Shown here piece by piece: positions 25,742 to 34,557 of a DNA stretch of 64,000 nt (within the stretch, counting starts at the first letter, position 1; the number at the start of each line of letters is the position of its first letter). The position numbers and the translations under genes are program-made. Below the pieces are notes generated by a model. The model was not told the origin of the DNA and searched no databases. It was given only the letters and a program-made list of their open reading frames with translations. This DNA comes from an uncultured Christensenellaceae bacterium (lineage in GTDB: Bacteria > Bacillota > Clostridia > Christensenellales > Pumilibacteraceae), in the NCBI GenBank assembly GCA_910587595.1, contig CAJULQ010000003.1:90830-154829 (forward strand), read 5' to 3'.

Positions 25742-26974
25742 ATGAACGGAGAAGAGAGCGGCGGCGAGGCAACGACGGTAGGCGTTGCGAGCGAAGGGCA
25801 ACCGGCAACGGACGGCAACGCGGCAAGCGTTTGCGCGCAAGGCGAAAGCGTGCCGACGCGCAAAACGGCGGGCGACTATGTGAAAGCGTTTGTGCGTAAA
25901 TATTTTATCACGGCGTTTTCGGGCATGGCGCTCGGTTTGTTTTGCACGCTCATAGCGGGTACGATTGTTTGGCAGATCGGCGATTTGCTCAAAAATTATA
26001 AAGTAGGCAAAGTAATTTTGTATATCGGTACGGCCGTGCGCATGATTATGGGCGCGGGCATCGGCGTGGGTATTGCCCATGCGTTCAAGTCGCCCAAACT
26101 CACGATGTTTTCGGCGGCGGCCGCGGGCATGTTGGGCGCGAACATAACCAATATTTTTATGATGAGCGGCATAAAGGTGTGGGGCGCAACGGGTAGCAGT
26201 ATCGGTATCGGCGACCCCGTGGCGGCGTATGCGGCGGCGGTGGTAGCGATCGAGTTGTGCTCGCGCATCGAGGGTAAAACGCCCGTAGACATCATTGTTA
26301 TACCCATTGTTGCCATTGCGTCGGGCGCGGCGGCGGCGATCGTGCTCGGCATACCGTTCGGCATGCTGTTTGCATTGTTGGGGCGGGGGATCAGCCATGC
26401 CATAGCGTGGGAGCCTATCACGTTCGGCATTCTCATTGCGGCGGTGATGGGGCTGTTGCTCACCTTTCCCACGTCGAGCGCGGCGTTCGGCGTTATGCTG
26501 TTCAGCAGTATTCCCGATTCGCTGTTAGGCGCGAGTCGGTTGGCGGCGGCCGCGGCGTGCGCGGGATGTTGCGCGCACATGGTGGGGTTTGCGGTGGCCT
26601 CTTTTCGTGAGAACAAGTGGGGCGGCCTTGTCAGCCAAGGCATAGGCACCAGCATGTTGCAGATCCCCAATTTGGCCAAAAACATGCGTATACTCTTGCC
26701 CGCGGTGGCGGCCAGTATAGTGGCGGGACCTCTTGCGAGCGCGCTGTTTGGATTGCAGTGCGGCGTTACGGGCAGCGGCATGGGCACGGCGGGACTTGTG
26801 GGTGTGATCGACACCGTCATGGTGTCGCACGCGGCGGGGTTGGCCGCTTGGCGCATTGCGCTCGGCGTGGGCGTTTGCTACTTTATCGTGCCCGCCTTGG
26901 TGGCGCTGGGCGTAAGCGAGCTTATGCGCAAGTTCGGTTGGATCAAGTACGGCGACATGTTGTTGCCCAAATAA
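25742..26974 (+). CDS. PfoR/PTS EIIC-like integral membrane protein
   Basis: A 410-residue protein with an unusual ~45-residue polar N-terminus, then about ten hydrophobic segments rich in Gly/Ala. Features such as GAGIGVGIAHAF, ANITNIF, a glycine-rich GATGSSIGIGDPVAAY segment, and the C-terminal GVTGSGMGTAGLVGVIDT resemble the EIIC_2 (PfoR) family. These are transporter-like proteins found without EIIA/EIIB partners, as here, and their substrate is not known. It lies between fabZ and a cation transporter. The N-terminal tail contains two cysteine/alanine-rich polar stretches and no catalytic motif. Confidence 0.75.
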   Translation: MNGEESGGEATTVGVASEGQPATDGNAASVCAQGESVPTRKTAGDYVKAFVRKYFITAFSGMALGLFCTLIAGTIVWQIGDLLKNYKVGKVILYIGTAVRMIMGAGIGVGIAHAFKSPKLTMFSAAAAGMLGANITNIFMMSGIKVWGATGSSIGIGDPVAAYAAAVVAIELCSRIEGKTPVDIIVIPIVAIASGAAAAIVLGIPFGMLFALLGRGISHAIAWEPITFGILIAAVMGLLLTFPTSSAAFGVMLFSSIPDSLLGASRLAAAAACAGCCAHMVGFAVASFRENKWGGLVSQGIGTSMLQIPNLAKNMRILLPAVAASIVAGPLASALFGLQCGVTGSGMGTAGLVGVIDTVMVSHAAGLAAWRIALGVGVCYFIVPALVALGVSELMRKFGWIKYGDMLLPK

Positions 26975-26987
26975 GTCTGGCGGTTTT

Positions 26988-27950
26988 GTGGACAAAAACG
27001 AGAAATACAATTGCATAGCGGCGGTGGCGGTCGACCAAACCGAAAATGCGAACCACGCCGCGCACCGCGCCCGCGTGGCGTATCGCGTGTCGGCGGCGAG
27101 CATCGCCGTCAATCTTTTGTTGACGGCGTTCAAATTTTTTGCGGGCATTGCGGCGCACTCCATGGCCATGCTATCCGACGCGGTGCATTCGGCCAGCGAC
27201 GTTTTTAGCACGTTTATCGTGATGTTGGGCGTGAAGATCGGCGGCAAGCCGGGCGATAAAAACCACCCCTACGGGCACGAACGGTTCGAGTGCGTGGCCG
27301 CCGTTGTGTTGGCGGCGGTGCTGGCGGGCACGGGCGTTTTGCTCGGATACGGCGGCGTGCGGTCGTTGGTAAAAGAACGGTATGCCGCGGCCGTCACGCC
27401 GGGCACGTTGGCGCTTGTGGCGGCGGCGGTGAGCATTGCGGTGAAAGAGGGCATGTTTTGGGTAACGCGCGCGGCGGCCAAAAAGATCGATTCGAGCGCG
27501 TTGCGTGCCGACGCATGGCACCACCGTAGCGACGCGCTCTCGTCGGTGGGCGCGTTTGCGGGCATTTTGGGCGCTAAATTGGGCGTGCCCGTGCTCGACC
27601 CCGTGGCGTCGCTCGTGATATGTTTGCTTATCGTGAAAGCGGCGGCGGATATTTTCGTGGATGCGGTGCGTAAGATGACCGACGAGGCGTGCGACCCCAA
27701 AACGACGCAAACGCTTCAAACGCTTATCGCCGCGCAAGAGGGCGTGGAAGATATAGACAAACTGCTCACCCGCAAATTCGGCGACCGCATTTACGTGGAG
27801 GTCGAAATATCGGTGAACGGCGACATACCGTTGCGCGACGCGCACGAGGTGGCGCGACGCGTGCACAACGTGATCGAAGAGGGGTTGCCGCGCGTCAAAC
27901 ACGTAACGGTGCACGTCAACCCGTCCGACCATGAACAAAACGATTTTTGA
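26988..27950 (+). CDS. Cation diffusion facilitator (CDF) family metal exporter
   Basis: A 320-residue divalent-metal/proton antiporter. The metal-site motifs are HSMAMLSDAVHSASDV in helix 2 (D-x3-D type site) and DAWHHRSDALSS in helix 5. After six membrane helices comes the cytoplasmic dimerisation domain (EVEISVNGDIPLRDAHEVARRVHNVIEE...HVNPSD). The HxxxD/HHxxD pattern fits Zn/Mn/Co exporters; the exact metal is not determined. I used the GTG start at 26988, 14 bp after the previous gene. It ends at a terminator. Confidence 0.93.
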   Translation: MDKNEKYNCIAAVAVDQTENANHAAHRARVAYRVSAASIAVNLLLTAFKFFAGIAAHSMAMLSDAVHSASDVFSTFIVMLGVKIGGKPGDKNHPYGHERFECVAAVVLAAVLAGTGVLLGYGGVRSLVKERYAAAVTPGTLALVAAAVSIAVKEGMFWVTRAAAKKIDSSALRADAWHHRSDALSSVGAFAGILGAKLGVPVLDPVASLVICLLIVKAAADIFVDAVRKMTDEACDPKTTQTLQTLIAAQEGVEDIDKLLTRKFGDRIYVEVEISVNGDIPLRDAHEVARRVHNVIEEGLPRVKHVTVHVNPSDHEQNDF

Positions 27951-27954
27951 CGGC

Positions 27955-27988
27955 AAAAAAGGCTACGGCGCATACCGTAGCCTTTTTA
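27955..27988. terminator. Bidirectional rho-independent terminator
   Basis: Stem GGCTACGG (27961-27968) / CCGTAGCC (27975-27982), extended by an A-run on the left and a T-run on the right. It lies between convergent genes ending at 27950 and 28005. Confidence 0.9.
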
Positions 27989-28004
27989 AGCGATTTCTTT
28001 GTTT

Positions 28005-28595
28005 TTACAGCGTTTCGCGCACGCGCTGTTCGAGCATGGCCTTTTCGTCCGTTTTGATCTTGGCGATATAGGCGAGCAAAAGCGTGCCGAGCTTGCGCGG
28101 CATTTCCATTTTTTTGGCGGGATTCTTTTTCATCAGTTCGATGAACACGCGCTCTAACAGCGTTTTCATAAACGGGCCGTAGGCAATGCGCTCGTTTTTT
28201 ACAAGGCATTTGAAAAATTCTTCGGCGGGCGCCGTTTTCACGTTGGAAAGCAGATCGACCATCACGGAGAAAGCCGCGTTTTTGTCGGCGGCGGAACAAT
28301 ACTGAAACACCGCGCGGCGCAAAACGGGCAGATCGGAAAGCGCTTTCACCGTTTTGGCGGCCGCTTTTTTATAAAACAGCTCGAACACGGTGCCGCCGAA
28401 CAGCAGACCGAGTTCGGCGTTTTTTATAAGCTTTTCCTCCCGATCGGTGCAGATATATTCCCAAGTGTCCAGCGCGAACGCGTAGTCGAGATTTAAGAGC
28501 GAGGGGAAATATTTTTTTACCGTTTGCTCGCTCGCTATATCCGCTTTGGCCATGTTTTCGAAAACGGACAGATACTTGAGCTGTTTTGCGTTCAT
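28005..28595 (-). CDS. Hypothetical helical protein
   Basis: An unrecognised 196-residue, mostly alpha-helical soluble protein (MNAKQLKYLSVFENMAKADI...). It has no signal peptide, membrane helix or catalytic motif. It contains several phenylalanine/leucine-rich helices and a basic segment MKKNPAKKMEMPRKLG near the C-terminus. A clean promoter and an AGGAGAA Shine-Dalgarno support it as a real gene. It is monocistronic, divergent from metA, and shares a terminator with the CDF gene. Confidence 0.7.
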   Translation of the reverse strand: MNAKQLKYLSVFENMAKADIASEQTVKKYFPSLLNLDYAFALDTWEYICTDREEKLIKNAELGLLFGGTVFELFYKKAAAKTVKALSDLPVLRRAVFQYCSAADKNAAFSVMVDLLSNVKTAPAEEFFKCLVKNERIAYGPFMKTLLERVFIELMKKNPAKKMEMPRKLGTLLLAYIAKIKTDEKAMLEQRVRETL

Positions 28596-28652
28596 GGGTA
28601 TATATTCTCCTGTGTGTGTCTTTTTTTTCTATTGTATTCGTAAACGTGTATT

Positions 28653-28681
28653 ATTATAGCATGAAATTTTTTGCTTGGCAA
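28653..28681 (-). promoter_or_regulatory. Promoter of the hypothetical minus-strand gene
   Basis: On the minus strand TTGCCA (28681-28676), a 17-bp spacer and a perfect TATAAT (28658-28653), followed by a leader of about 50 nt with CAGGAGAA. Confidence 0.75.
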
Positions 28682-28725
28682 CCTTTTTGCGGGGGCGCGG
28701 GCGGGGCAACACCGTGCAAAAAAAA

Positions 28726-28764
28726 TTGACAAAACCGCGCTTGCATGGTATAGTAAAACCATGC
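28726..28764 (+). promoter_or_regulatory. metA promoter with inverted repeat across the -10
   Basis: TTGACA (28726-28731), 17-bp spacer, TATAGT (28749-28754). The 7-bp inverted repeat GCATGGT (28743-28749) / ACCATGC (28758-28764) flanks the -10 and start site, which is where a repressor dimer could bind. There is too little room upstream of the ATG for a SAM riboswitch, so the operator is the only visible control candidate. Confidence 0.6.
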
Positions 28765-28782
28765 AAGAGAAGGAGACGGAAC

Positions 28783-29706
28783 ATGCCGGTTAAGGTGCCG
28801 CTCAGTTTGCCCGCGGCCAAGCGCCTTGCGGGTGAAAACATATTTATCATGGACAGCGCGCGCGCGTCCACGCAAGAGATACGGCCGCTACGCATCGCCG
28901 TTCTCAATTTGATGCCCAATAAGCTGGACGCCGAAACGCAGTGGTTGCGTTTGCTGTCCAACAATCCGTTGCAAGTGGAAGTGGTGCTCTTGAAAACGGC
29001 GTCCTATAACCCCAAAACGGCGGCCGCCGAACATCTCGAAACTTTTTACCGCACGTTCGACGAGGTGAAAAGCGCGGGCATGAAATTCGACGGGCTGATC
29101 GTGACGGGCGCGCCGGTGGAAAAGCTGGATTATCAAGACGTGGCTTATTGGGAAGAGCTCAAAGGCATAATGGCATGGGCGGAACACCACGTGTATTCTT
29201 CCATGTATATCTGTTGGGCGGCGCAAGCGGCCATGTACTATCTGTACGGTATCGAAAAGCGCGTGTTGCCCGAAAAGATATTCGGTATCTTCACCCAACG
29301 CGTGCCCGACAAGCGCAACCCGTTGGTACGCGGGTTCGACGACGAGTTTGCGGCGCCGCACTCGCGCTACACGCAGATAGACGCCGACGCGGTGCGCGCG
29401 TGCGATCGGGTGGATATTTTGGCCGAGTCGGACGAGGCGGGCATTTATTTGGCCGCCGATAAAACACTGCGCAAAGTGTTTGTGTTCGGCCACGGCGAAT
29501 ACGACGCCGAAACGTTGCACAACGAGTATATGCGCGATCTGAAAAACGGCGAGGATATCATGCCGCCCGCGCACTACTACGTAAACGGCGTGACGGGCGC
29601 GTTGCCGCCGCTGTCTTGGCGGGCGCACCAATCGTTGCTTGTTTCCAATTGGCTCAACTATTGCGTGTACCAAGCCACGCCCTACGATATCGAAACCATA
29701 CGCTGA
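28783..29706 (+). CDS. metA: Homoserine O-acyltransferase (MetA family)
   Basis: A 307-residue cytoplasmic enzyme of methionine biosynthesis that acylates homoserine. It starts at MPVKVPLSLPAAKRLAGENIF after AAGGAG; upstream in-frame residues run through the promoter and are not real. The nucleophile Cys144 lies in MYICWAAQAAMYYLYG, and the catalytic His/Glu lie in VFVFGHGEYDAETL...EY. Whether succinyl- or acetyl-CoA is the donor depends on the active-site residue after the catalytic pocket; most Firmicutes MetA proteins use acetyl-CoA, but I cannot settle it here. Confidence 0.95.
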   Translation: MPVKVPLSLPAAKRLAGENIFIMDSARASTQEIRPLRIAVLNLMPNKLDAETQWLRLLSNNPLQVEVVLLKTASYNPKTAAAEHLETFYRTFDEVKSAGMKFDGLIVTGAPVEKLDYQDVAYWEELKGIMAWAEHHVYSSMYICWAAQAAMYYLYGIEKRVLPEKIFGIFTQRVPDKRNPLVRGFDDEFAAPHSRYTQIDADAVRACDRVDILAESDEAGIYLAADKTLRKVFVFGHGEYDAETLHNEYMRDLKNGEDIMPPAHYYVNGVTGALPPLSWRAHQSLLVSNWLNYCVYQATPYDIETIR

Positions 29707-29816
29707 GCAAGTTTTGTGTGCAAAAACATATAAACAAAACGAACGGCGAAAACAAAAACGAGAATAGCTATATGCGGCAAGAACGTAGCCGCAAAACGCA
29801 TGCGAGGATAGAAAAA

Positions 29817-31238
29817 ATGAGAAAAACGAAAATTGTCTGCACATTGGGTCCCGCCACCGACAACTACCAAACGCTCAAGCGCCTTATAAAGGCGGGCATG
29901 AACGTGGCGCGTATCAACATGTCGCACGGGTCGTATGAAGAGCATGCGGCGCGTATCGCGGCGGTAAAGCGCGCGCGGGCGGAACTCGGGCAGGCCGTGG
30001 CCGTTATGTTGGACACCAAAGGCCCCGAAATACGCATTCGCACGTTCGAGAGCGGCAAAGCGGTGCTGACCGACGGCGACTATTTCACGCTGACGACCGA
30101 GCCGTGCGAGGGCAACAACGCCCGCGTGTCCATATCGTATGCCGAACTGCCCAAGTGCGTGAAAAGCGGCGACGTGATCTTATTGAACGACGGTTTGATC
30201 GAACTGAAAGTGGATTCGGTGGCCTCCGACGAGATCGTGTGCGTGGTGTCGCACGGCGGGGAACTGTCTAACCGCAAAAGCATCAATCTGCCCGGCATCG
30301 CCATAGACATGCCGTATATTTCGGCGGCCGACAAAGCGGACATCTTGTTCGGTATCGAGCAAGACGTGGACTATATCGCCGCCAGCTTTGTGCGTTGCGC
30401 CGACGACGTGCGGCAAGTAAAACAACTGCTGAACCTAAACGGCGGCGAAAAAATACAGATCATTGCCAAAATAGAAAACCGCGAGGGCGTGAACAACATA
30501 AAGGAGATAACCGACGCGTGCGACGGCGCCATGGTGGCGCGCGGCGACATGGGGGTGGAAATTCCCTTTGAGGAACTGCCCGCCATTCAAAAGCAGATCA
30601 TAAAGCTTTGCTACAAGCAAGGCAAAAAGGTGATCACCGCCACGCAAATGTTAGAGAGCATGATAAACAACCCGCGCCCCACACGCGCCGAGATCTCCGA
30701 CGTGGCCAACGCCATCTACGACGGCACGTCGGCCATCATGCTGTCGGGCGAAACGGCGGTGGGCAAATATTGCGTGGAAACGGTGAAAACCATGGCCAAG
30801 ATCGCCGAAAAAACGGAGAACGCCATTCACTTTAAGCACCGCTTTCACACGCTCGAACCGGAGATCAAAACCATTACCGACGCAATCAGCCACGCCACCG
30901 TGGCGGCGTCGTTCGATCTGAACGCCAAGGCGATCATCGCGCTCAGCAATTCGGGCTTTACGGCGCGCAAAGTGTCGCGCTTTCGTCCCGACTGCGTGAT
31001 CGTGGCGGCCACCGTTTCGGAAAAGGCATATAACCAACTGGCCATGAATTGGGGCGTGGTGCCCGTTTTGAGCAAACTACAGCCCGATTACATGGAACTG
31101 ATCGCCCATTCCATAGAGTGCGCCAAAACCACGGGGCTTGTGAAAAACGGCGACCTCGTGGTGATCGCGGGCGGCCTTCCCGTGGGCGTTTCGAGCAACA
31201 CCAACACCATGCGCATAGAAGTGGTGGGCAACAATTAA
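29817..31238 (+). CDS. pyk: Pyruvate kinase
   Basis: A 473-residue glycolytic enzyme forming ATP and pyruvate from PEP. It begins MRKTKIVCTLGPATDN and has an intact catalytic barrel: NMSHGSYEEH, MLDTKGPEIRIRTF, the lysine-containing AKIENREGVNNI, MVARGDMGVEIP and ATQMLESMI. The C-terminal allosteric domain is present. It lacks the extra PEP-utilising C-domain of some bacilli. An in-frame ATG at 29772 would add 15 residues, but the later start carries the family N-terminus. The response regulator follows after 29 bp. Confidence 0.97.
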   Translation: MRKTKIVCTLGPATDNYQTLKRLIKAGMNVARINMSHGSYEEHAARIAAVKRARAELGQAVAVMLDTKGPEIRIRTFESGKAVLTDGDYFTLTTEPCEGNNARVSISYAELPKCVKSGDVILLNDGLIELKVDSVASDEIVCVVSHGGELSNRKSINLPGIAIDMPYISAADKADILFGIEQDVDYIAASFVRCADDVRQVKQLLNLNGGEKIQIIAKIENREGVNNIKEITDACDGAMVARGDMGVEIPFEELPAIQKQIIKLCYKQGKKVITATQMLESMINNPRPTRAEISDVANAIYDGTSAIMLSGETAVGKYCVETVKTMAKIAEKTENAIHFKHRFHTLEPEIKTITDAISHATVAASFDLNAKAIIALSNSGFTARKVSRFRPDCVIVAATVSEKAYNQLAMNWGVVPVLSKLQPDYMELIAHSIECAKTTGLVKNGDLVVIAGGLPVGVSSNTNTMRIEVVGNN

Positions 31239-31267
31239 CGCGCAAAAAGCGGGCGGGGGAGCCAAAC

Positions 31268-31933
31268 ATGAAAATACTCATAGTGGAAGACGAAACGAGC
31301 ATTGCGCGCTTTGTGCAACTCGAATTGGAGCACGAAGGATACCAAACCGAGAGCGTGGCCGACGGTAGGCAAGCACTGGATAAAGCGGTGCAAAACGACT
31401 ACGACCTTATCGTGCTTGACGTGATGTTGCCCTCGCTCAACGGGATCGAGGTGTTGCGCCGTTTGCGGCAAGTCAAGCAAACGCCCGTGATCATTTTGAC
31501 GGCGCGCGACCAGATCATGGATAAAGTGGCGGGGCTGGATCTTGGCGCCAACGACTATATGACCAAGCCGTTTGCCATCGAAGAATTGTTGGCGCGTATC
31601 CGCGCGAACGTAAAAAAACGGTCGGAGCCCGAAAAAAGCACGCTTAGTTTGGGCAAACTGAAAGTGGACGTGGAGGCGCACGTAGTGAGCTACGGCAGCG
31701 ACGCAATAGACCTCACCAAAAAAGAGTTCGACCTTTTGGTGTATTTGCTGTCTAACCGCAACGTGGTGATCTCCCGCGAGCAAGCGCTGGACGCGGTGTG
31801 GGGCTTTGATTTTTACGGAAACACCAACGTGGTAGACGTGTACATACGCTATTTGCGCAGTAAGATAGACGACGCGTACGGCGTAACGGTGATACAAACG
31901 GTGCGCGGCGCGGGATATGTGATCCGCGACTGA
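31268..31933 (+). CDS. OmpR-family response regulator (ArlR-like)
   Basis: A 221-residue transcription regulator. The receiver domain has the acidic pocket EDE (residues 7-9), the phosphoacceptor Asp in LIVLDVMLPS (about residue 51), the Thr switch (ILTARD) and Lys in MTKPF. The C-terminal winged helix shows DLTKKEFDLLVYLLSNRNVVISREQAL and the recognition region VDVYIRYLRSKID, typical of ArlR/OmpR. It lies 15 bp upstream of the cognate kinase. The genes it controls cannot be read here. Confidence 0.93.
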   Translation: MKILIVEDETSIARFVQLELEHEGYQTESVADGRQALDKAVQNDYDLIVLDVMLPSLNGIEVLRRLRQVKQTPVIILTARDQIMDKVAGLDLGANDYMTKPFAIEELLARIRANVKKRSEPEKSTLSLGKLKVDVEAHVVSYGSDAIDLTKKEFDLLVYLLSNRNVVISREQALDAVWGFDFYGNTNVVDVYIRYLRSKIDDAYGVTVIQTVRGAGYVIRD

Positions 31934-31948
31934 CGGCAAAGGAAAACG

Positions 31949-33229
31949 ATGGCGCGAAAGGATACGAAACGAAATACGGCGGCGGACGGCGCGCCCAAAA
32001 CGGGGGCGTCCGTTTTTTGTTGCGCGGAAGAGGACCGCGCCGACGTGGAGCGCACGCTGCAAGACCTAAAGCAAGAAAAAAACAACGAGAAGGCGGCGCG
32101 CGCGGCCAAGCGGCGCCACCCGCTTATCGTCGCTTTGATGGTGCTGTTTTTTCCCGTAACGGGCATTGTGTGGGCAATGCGCCGATTGTTTCGGCGTATC
32201 AATATGCCGCTCACCGCCAAAATGACGCTGATATACGCGGCCATTTTCGCGTTGGTGCTCACCGCTTTTGTGGTGTTTTTCGTGGAGAGCGTGAAAAAAG
32301 CGTCGGGCGGCGGCAACACGGGGTATTTGCGCATGCTCATGATCACGTCCGCCGTTTTGGTGGCGGCGGTGAGCGCGCTGTACGCCGCCATGGTGTGGAT
32401 GACCTCGCAGTTCATGTTAAAGCCCATACGCGGTATCACCGAGGGGATCGACAAAGTAACGGGCGAAAATCTTTCGGCGCGGTTGGCGCAGTCGGACAGC
32501 CAAGACGAGCTGATGGACTTGACAAACCGTATCAATAAAATGCTCGACAATCTCGAACAGTCGTTTGTGCGTCAGCAAAACTTTGTATCGGACGCCAGCC
32601 ACGAACTGAAAACGCCCGTGTCCGTTATACAAGGGTATGCCAACATGTTGCGGCGGTGGGGCAAAGACGATCCGTCGGTGCTCGACGAGGGCATAGAGGC
32701 CATTGCGCGCGAGAGCGAGAACATGAAGCGGATAATCGAGCAGTTGCTGTTGTTGGCGCGGCTGGGCAATTTCGGGCTGAACGTTTCGCGGTTCAATCTG
32801 ATGGAAGTGGTGGCCGACATTGCCGACAGCTATAAAATGGTGGACTTTTCGCACACCATCGTGTATCGTTGCGAAGAGGACGCCGTAACGGTGGAAACGG
32901 ACAAAAACCTACTTACCGAATGCGTGCGCGCCATTGTGGACAATGCGATTAAATACACCCCCGAAGGCGGCCGTATCACCATTGCGTGCGTAATGCGCGC
33001 AGATTACGCCGAGATCACCGTGTCCGATACGGGCGTGGGCATCAAAGAAGAGGACTTGCCGCACATCTTCGAACGGTTTTACCGTTGCGATAAAGCGCGC
33101 GGCCGCGAAAAAGGCTCGTCGGGGTTGGGGTTGTCTATCGCCAAAAGCATTGTGGAAACCATGGGCGGCAAAATAGACGTGCAAAGCACCGTGGGCAAAG
33201 GCACCACTTTTACCATACAATTATATTAA
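31949..33229 (+). CDS. Sensor histidine kinase (ArlS/CssS-like)
   Basis: A 426-residue membrane kinase partner of the preceding regulator. A basic ~55-residue N-terminus is followed by helix 1 (VALMVLFFPVTGIVWAM), a second hydrophobic pair (KMTLIYAAIFALVLTAFVVFFV and LRMLMITSAVLVAAVSALYAAM) and only a ~17-residue outside loop (ESVKKASGGGNTGY). HAMP (MLKPIRGITEGIDKV) and the HisKA box (FVSDASHELKTPVSVIQGY, phospho-His about residue 221) follow. The ATPase motifs are DNAIKYTPEGG, DTGVGIKEEDL and SSGLGLSIAK. The tiny loop suggests it senses the membrane or an internal signal rather than a large extracellular ligand. Confidence 0.92.
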   Translation: MARKDTKRNTAADGAPKTGASVFCCAEEDRADVERTLQDLKQEKNNEKAARAAKRRHPLIVALMVLFFPVTGIVWAMRRLFRRINMPLTAKMTLIYAAIFALVLTAFVVFFVESVKKASGGGNTGYLRMLMITSAVLVAAVSALYAAMVWMTSQFMLKPIRGITEGIDKVTGENLSARLAQSDSQDELMDLTNRINKMLDNLEQSFVRQQNFVSDASHELKTPVSVIQGYANMLRRWGKDDPSVLDEGIEAIARESENMKRIIEQLLLLARLGNFGLNVSRFNLMEVVADIADSYKMVDFSHTIVYRCEEDAVTVETDKNLLTECVRAIVDNAIKYTPEGGRITIACVMRADYAEITVSDTGVGIKEEDLPHIFERFYRCDKARGREKGSSGLGLSIAKSIVETMGGKIDVQSTVGKGTTFTIQLY

Positions 33230-33249
33230 AATACAATCATATGCAAATT

Positions 33250-33492
33250 TGCACCGCGACGGAGAGGTCTTTCCAAAAGCCACGAATAGACCCCTCGGCT
33301 ATGCTCGGGGTGACAGTGTGGGAGTGTCACCGCGACGCCCCATTCACACCAACGTCACCTCGACTAACCAATACACAACAACGTCACCTCGACCGAAGCG
33401 GAGAGGTCTTTCCAAAAGCCACAAGCAGACCCCTCGGCTATGCTCGGGGTGACAGTGTGGGAGTGTCACCTCGACCGAAGCGGAGAGGTCTT
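33250..33492. repeat. Palindromic repeat elements, two near-complete copies plus an extra arm
   Basis: One degenerate copy spans about 33250-33314. A full copy spans 33383-33453: left arm GTCACCTCGACCGAAGCG...GAGAGGTCT, right arm AGACCCCTCGGCTATGCTCG...GTGAC. A further left arm lies at 33465-33492. The inner spacer (TTTCCAAAAGCCAC...) is nearly identical in both copies, so they are recent relatives. They lie between the histidine kinase and the nucleoside hydrolase. The last left arm ends about 13 bp before the hydrolase Shine-Dalgarno, so the element may supply its 5' leader. Confidence 0.8.
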
Positions 33493-33518
33493 AACGCCCC
33501 AAAAAGGAGAACATGCTT

Positions 33519-34304
33519 ATGTCTACATTGGTCATCTTTGCCGACTACGGATTAGACGACGCTTGCGCCACGGCGTATATTTTGGCGCACCGCACGGCGT
33601 GGCAAGCCATAGACATCGTGCCCGTGGGCGGCAACGTGGCGGCGCCGCGCGCGCTGCTTAACGCGCAAAAATTACTAAAGGCGGCCGCGGCCGACGGCTT
33701 GGACGTCAGCGGCATTCGGTTGATAGACAGCACGGCGTTGCCGCAACCGGCCTGTCCGTTGCCGAGCATTCACGGCGCCGACGGCATGGGCGATCTCTTT
33801 GCCGACGGCGGGCAACCGTTCGCACAAGCCGTGCCCTATGCCGATTGGGTGCAAACGCTTGCTTTGCCGTATACCGTGCTGTCGCTCGGCCCGTGCACCG
33901 TGCCCGCCCGCTTTTTGCGCGACGTGCCCGTGCCGCCCGCGGGCGACATCGTGATGATGGGCGGTTGCAACGCCCAAGAACCCAACTACAACGGCTACGA
34001 ATTTAACGAGGCGCTCGATTTGGCCGCCTTTGCCGCCGTGCTCGCGTATCCGCACGTGTGCGCTACATTGGATACGTGCCGTGCGCCCGTTTTCAACAGT
34101 ATCGGGGCGCGCTACGGCACGGCGCGCTTAATAGATCGCCTTATGAACAAGTCGATCGCATTGGCCGCCGCGCGTCACCCCGACCGTTGCTATATTTACG
34201 ATCATGTGGCCGCGTTGGCGCTGTGCCACCCCGAACGTTTTACCGTGCAAGACGTTGTGCAAAAAAGCGGCGCGGTAATGCATGAATTACAAACCGTTCG
34301 ATAA
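33519..34304 (+). CDS. Nucleoside hydrolase-like protein (IUNH superfamily)
   Basis: A protein of about 261 residues, somewhat shorter than the usual ~310. The calcium-site motif FADYGLDDA (normally DxDPGxDD) keeps the metal-binding Asp residues, and PVGGNVAAPRALLNAQKLL keeps the Asn of the second motif. Further matches are SIHGADGMGDL (normally HGxDGlGD), LSLGPCTV, MMGGCN and the late Asp in YIYDHVAALALCHPERF. It should cleave the N-glycosidic bond of a nucleoside or related riboside. No signal peptide is seen. ATG 33513 is also possible; 33519 has the better spacing from GGAG. Its 3' end overlaps a decayed gene. Confidence 0.75.
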   Translation: MSTLVIFADYGLDDACATAYILAHRTAWQAIDIVPVGGNVAAPRALLNAQKLLKAAAADGLDVSGIRLIDSTALPQPACPLPSIHGADGMGDLFADGGQPFAQAVPYADWVQTLALPYTVLSLGPCTVPARFLRDVPVPPAGDIVMMGGCNAQEPNYNGYEFNEALDLAAFAAVLAYPHVCATLDTCRAPVFNSIGARYGTARLIDRLMNKSIALAAARHPDRCYIYDHVAALALCHPERFTVQDVVQKSGAVMHELQTVR

Positions 34305-34539
34305 AGCGGAAGAATAGTATTTTTCCGTTGTAGACGTGTGTTGGGTGTTGGCGGATAGCCCCGACTATTTGACGGCACGCAAATATTGGAATAAACTGAA
34401 ACAGCGACTTTCGCAAGAGGGAAGTGAACTGGTGACAAATTGTCACCGGTTGAAATTGCAAGCGTCCGACGGAAAATATTATAAAACCGACGTGCTTGAC
34501 ACCAAAGGGGGGTTGCGCCTGCCCATAGTATCCTCTTAG
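34282..34539 (+). pseudogene. Remnant of a BRO-N/DinD-type (phage antirepressor-like) protein
   Basis: From ATG 34282 the frame reads MNYKPFDKAEE, then TAG, then YFSVVDVCWVLADSPDYLTA and RKYWNKLKQRLSQEGSE, then LVTNCHRLKLQASDGKYYKTD. This matches the N-terminal BRO-like domain of the 'DNA-damage-inducible protein D'/antirepressor family, where the stop position is normally a Trp (EWYFSVVD). A TGG-to-TAG change is therefore the simplest explanation. The copy ends at a stop after ...LRLPIVSS, where relatives continue for over 150 residues. It overlaps the end of the nucleoside hydrolase and is followed directly by a tandem repeat array. It is non-functional. Confidence 0.75.
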
Positions 34540-34557
34540 CTTTCTGTTATTGAGATA

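Noticed and set aside
28675..28782. N-terminal extension of metA
   Set aside because: It spans the -35/-10 promoter and lacks family similarity. ATG 28783 has an AAGGAG.
28700..28782. SAM riboswitch before metA
   Set aside because: The leader from the promoter to the ATG is under 30 nt, too short.
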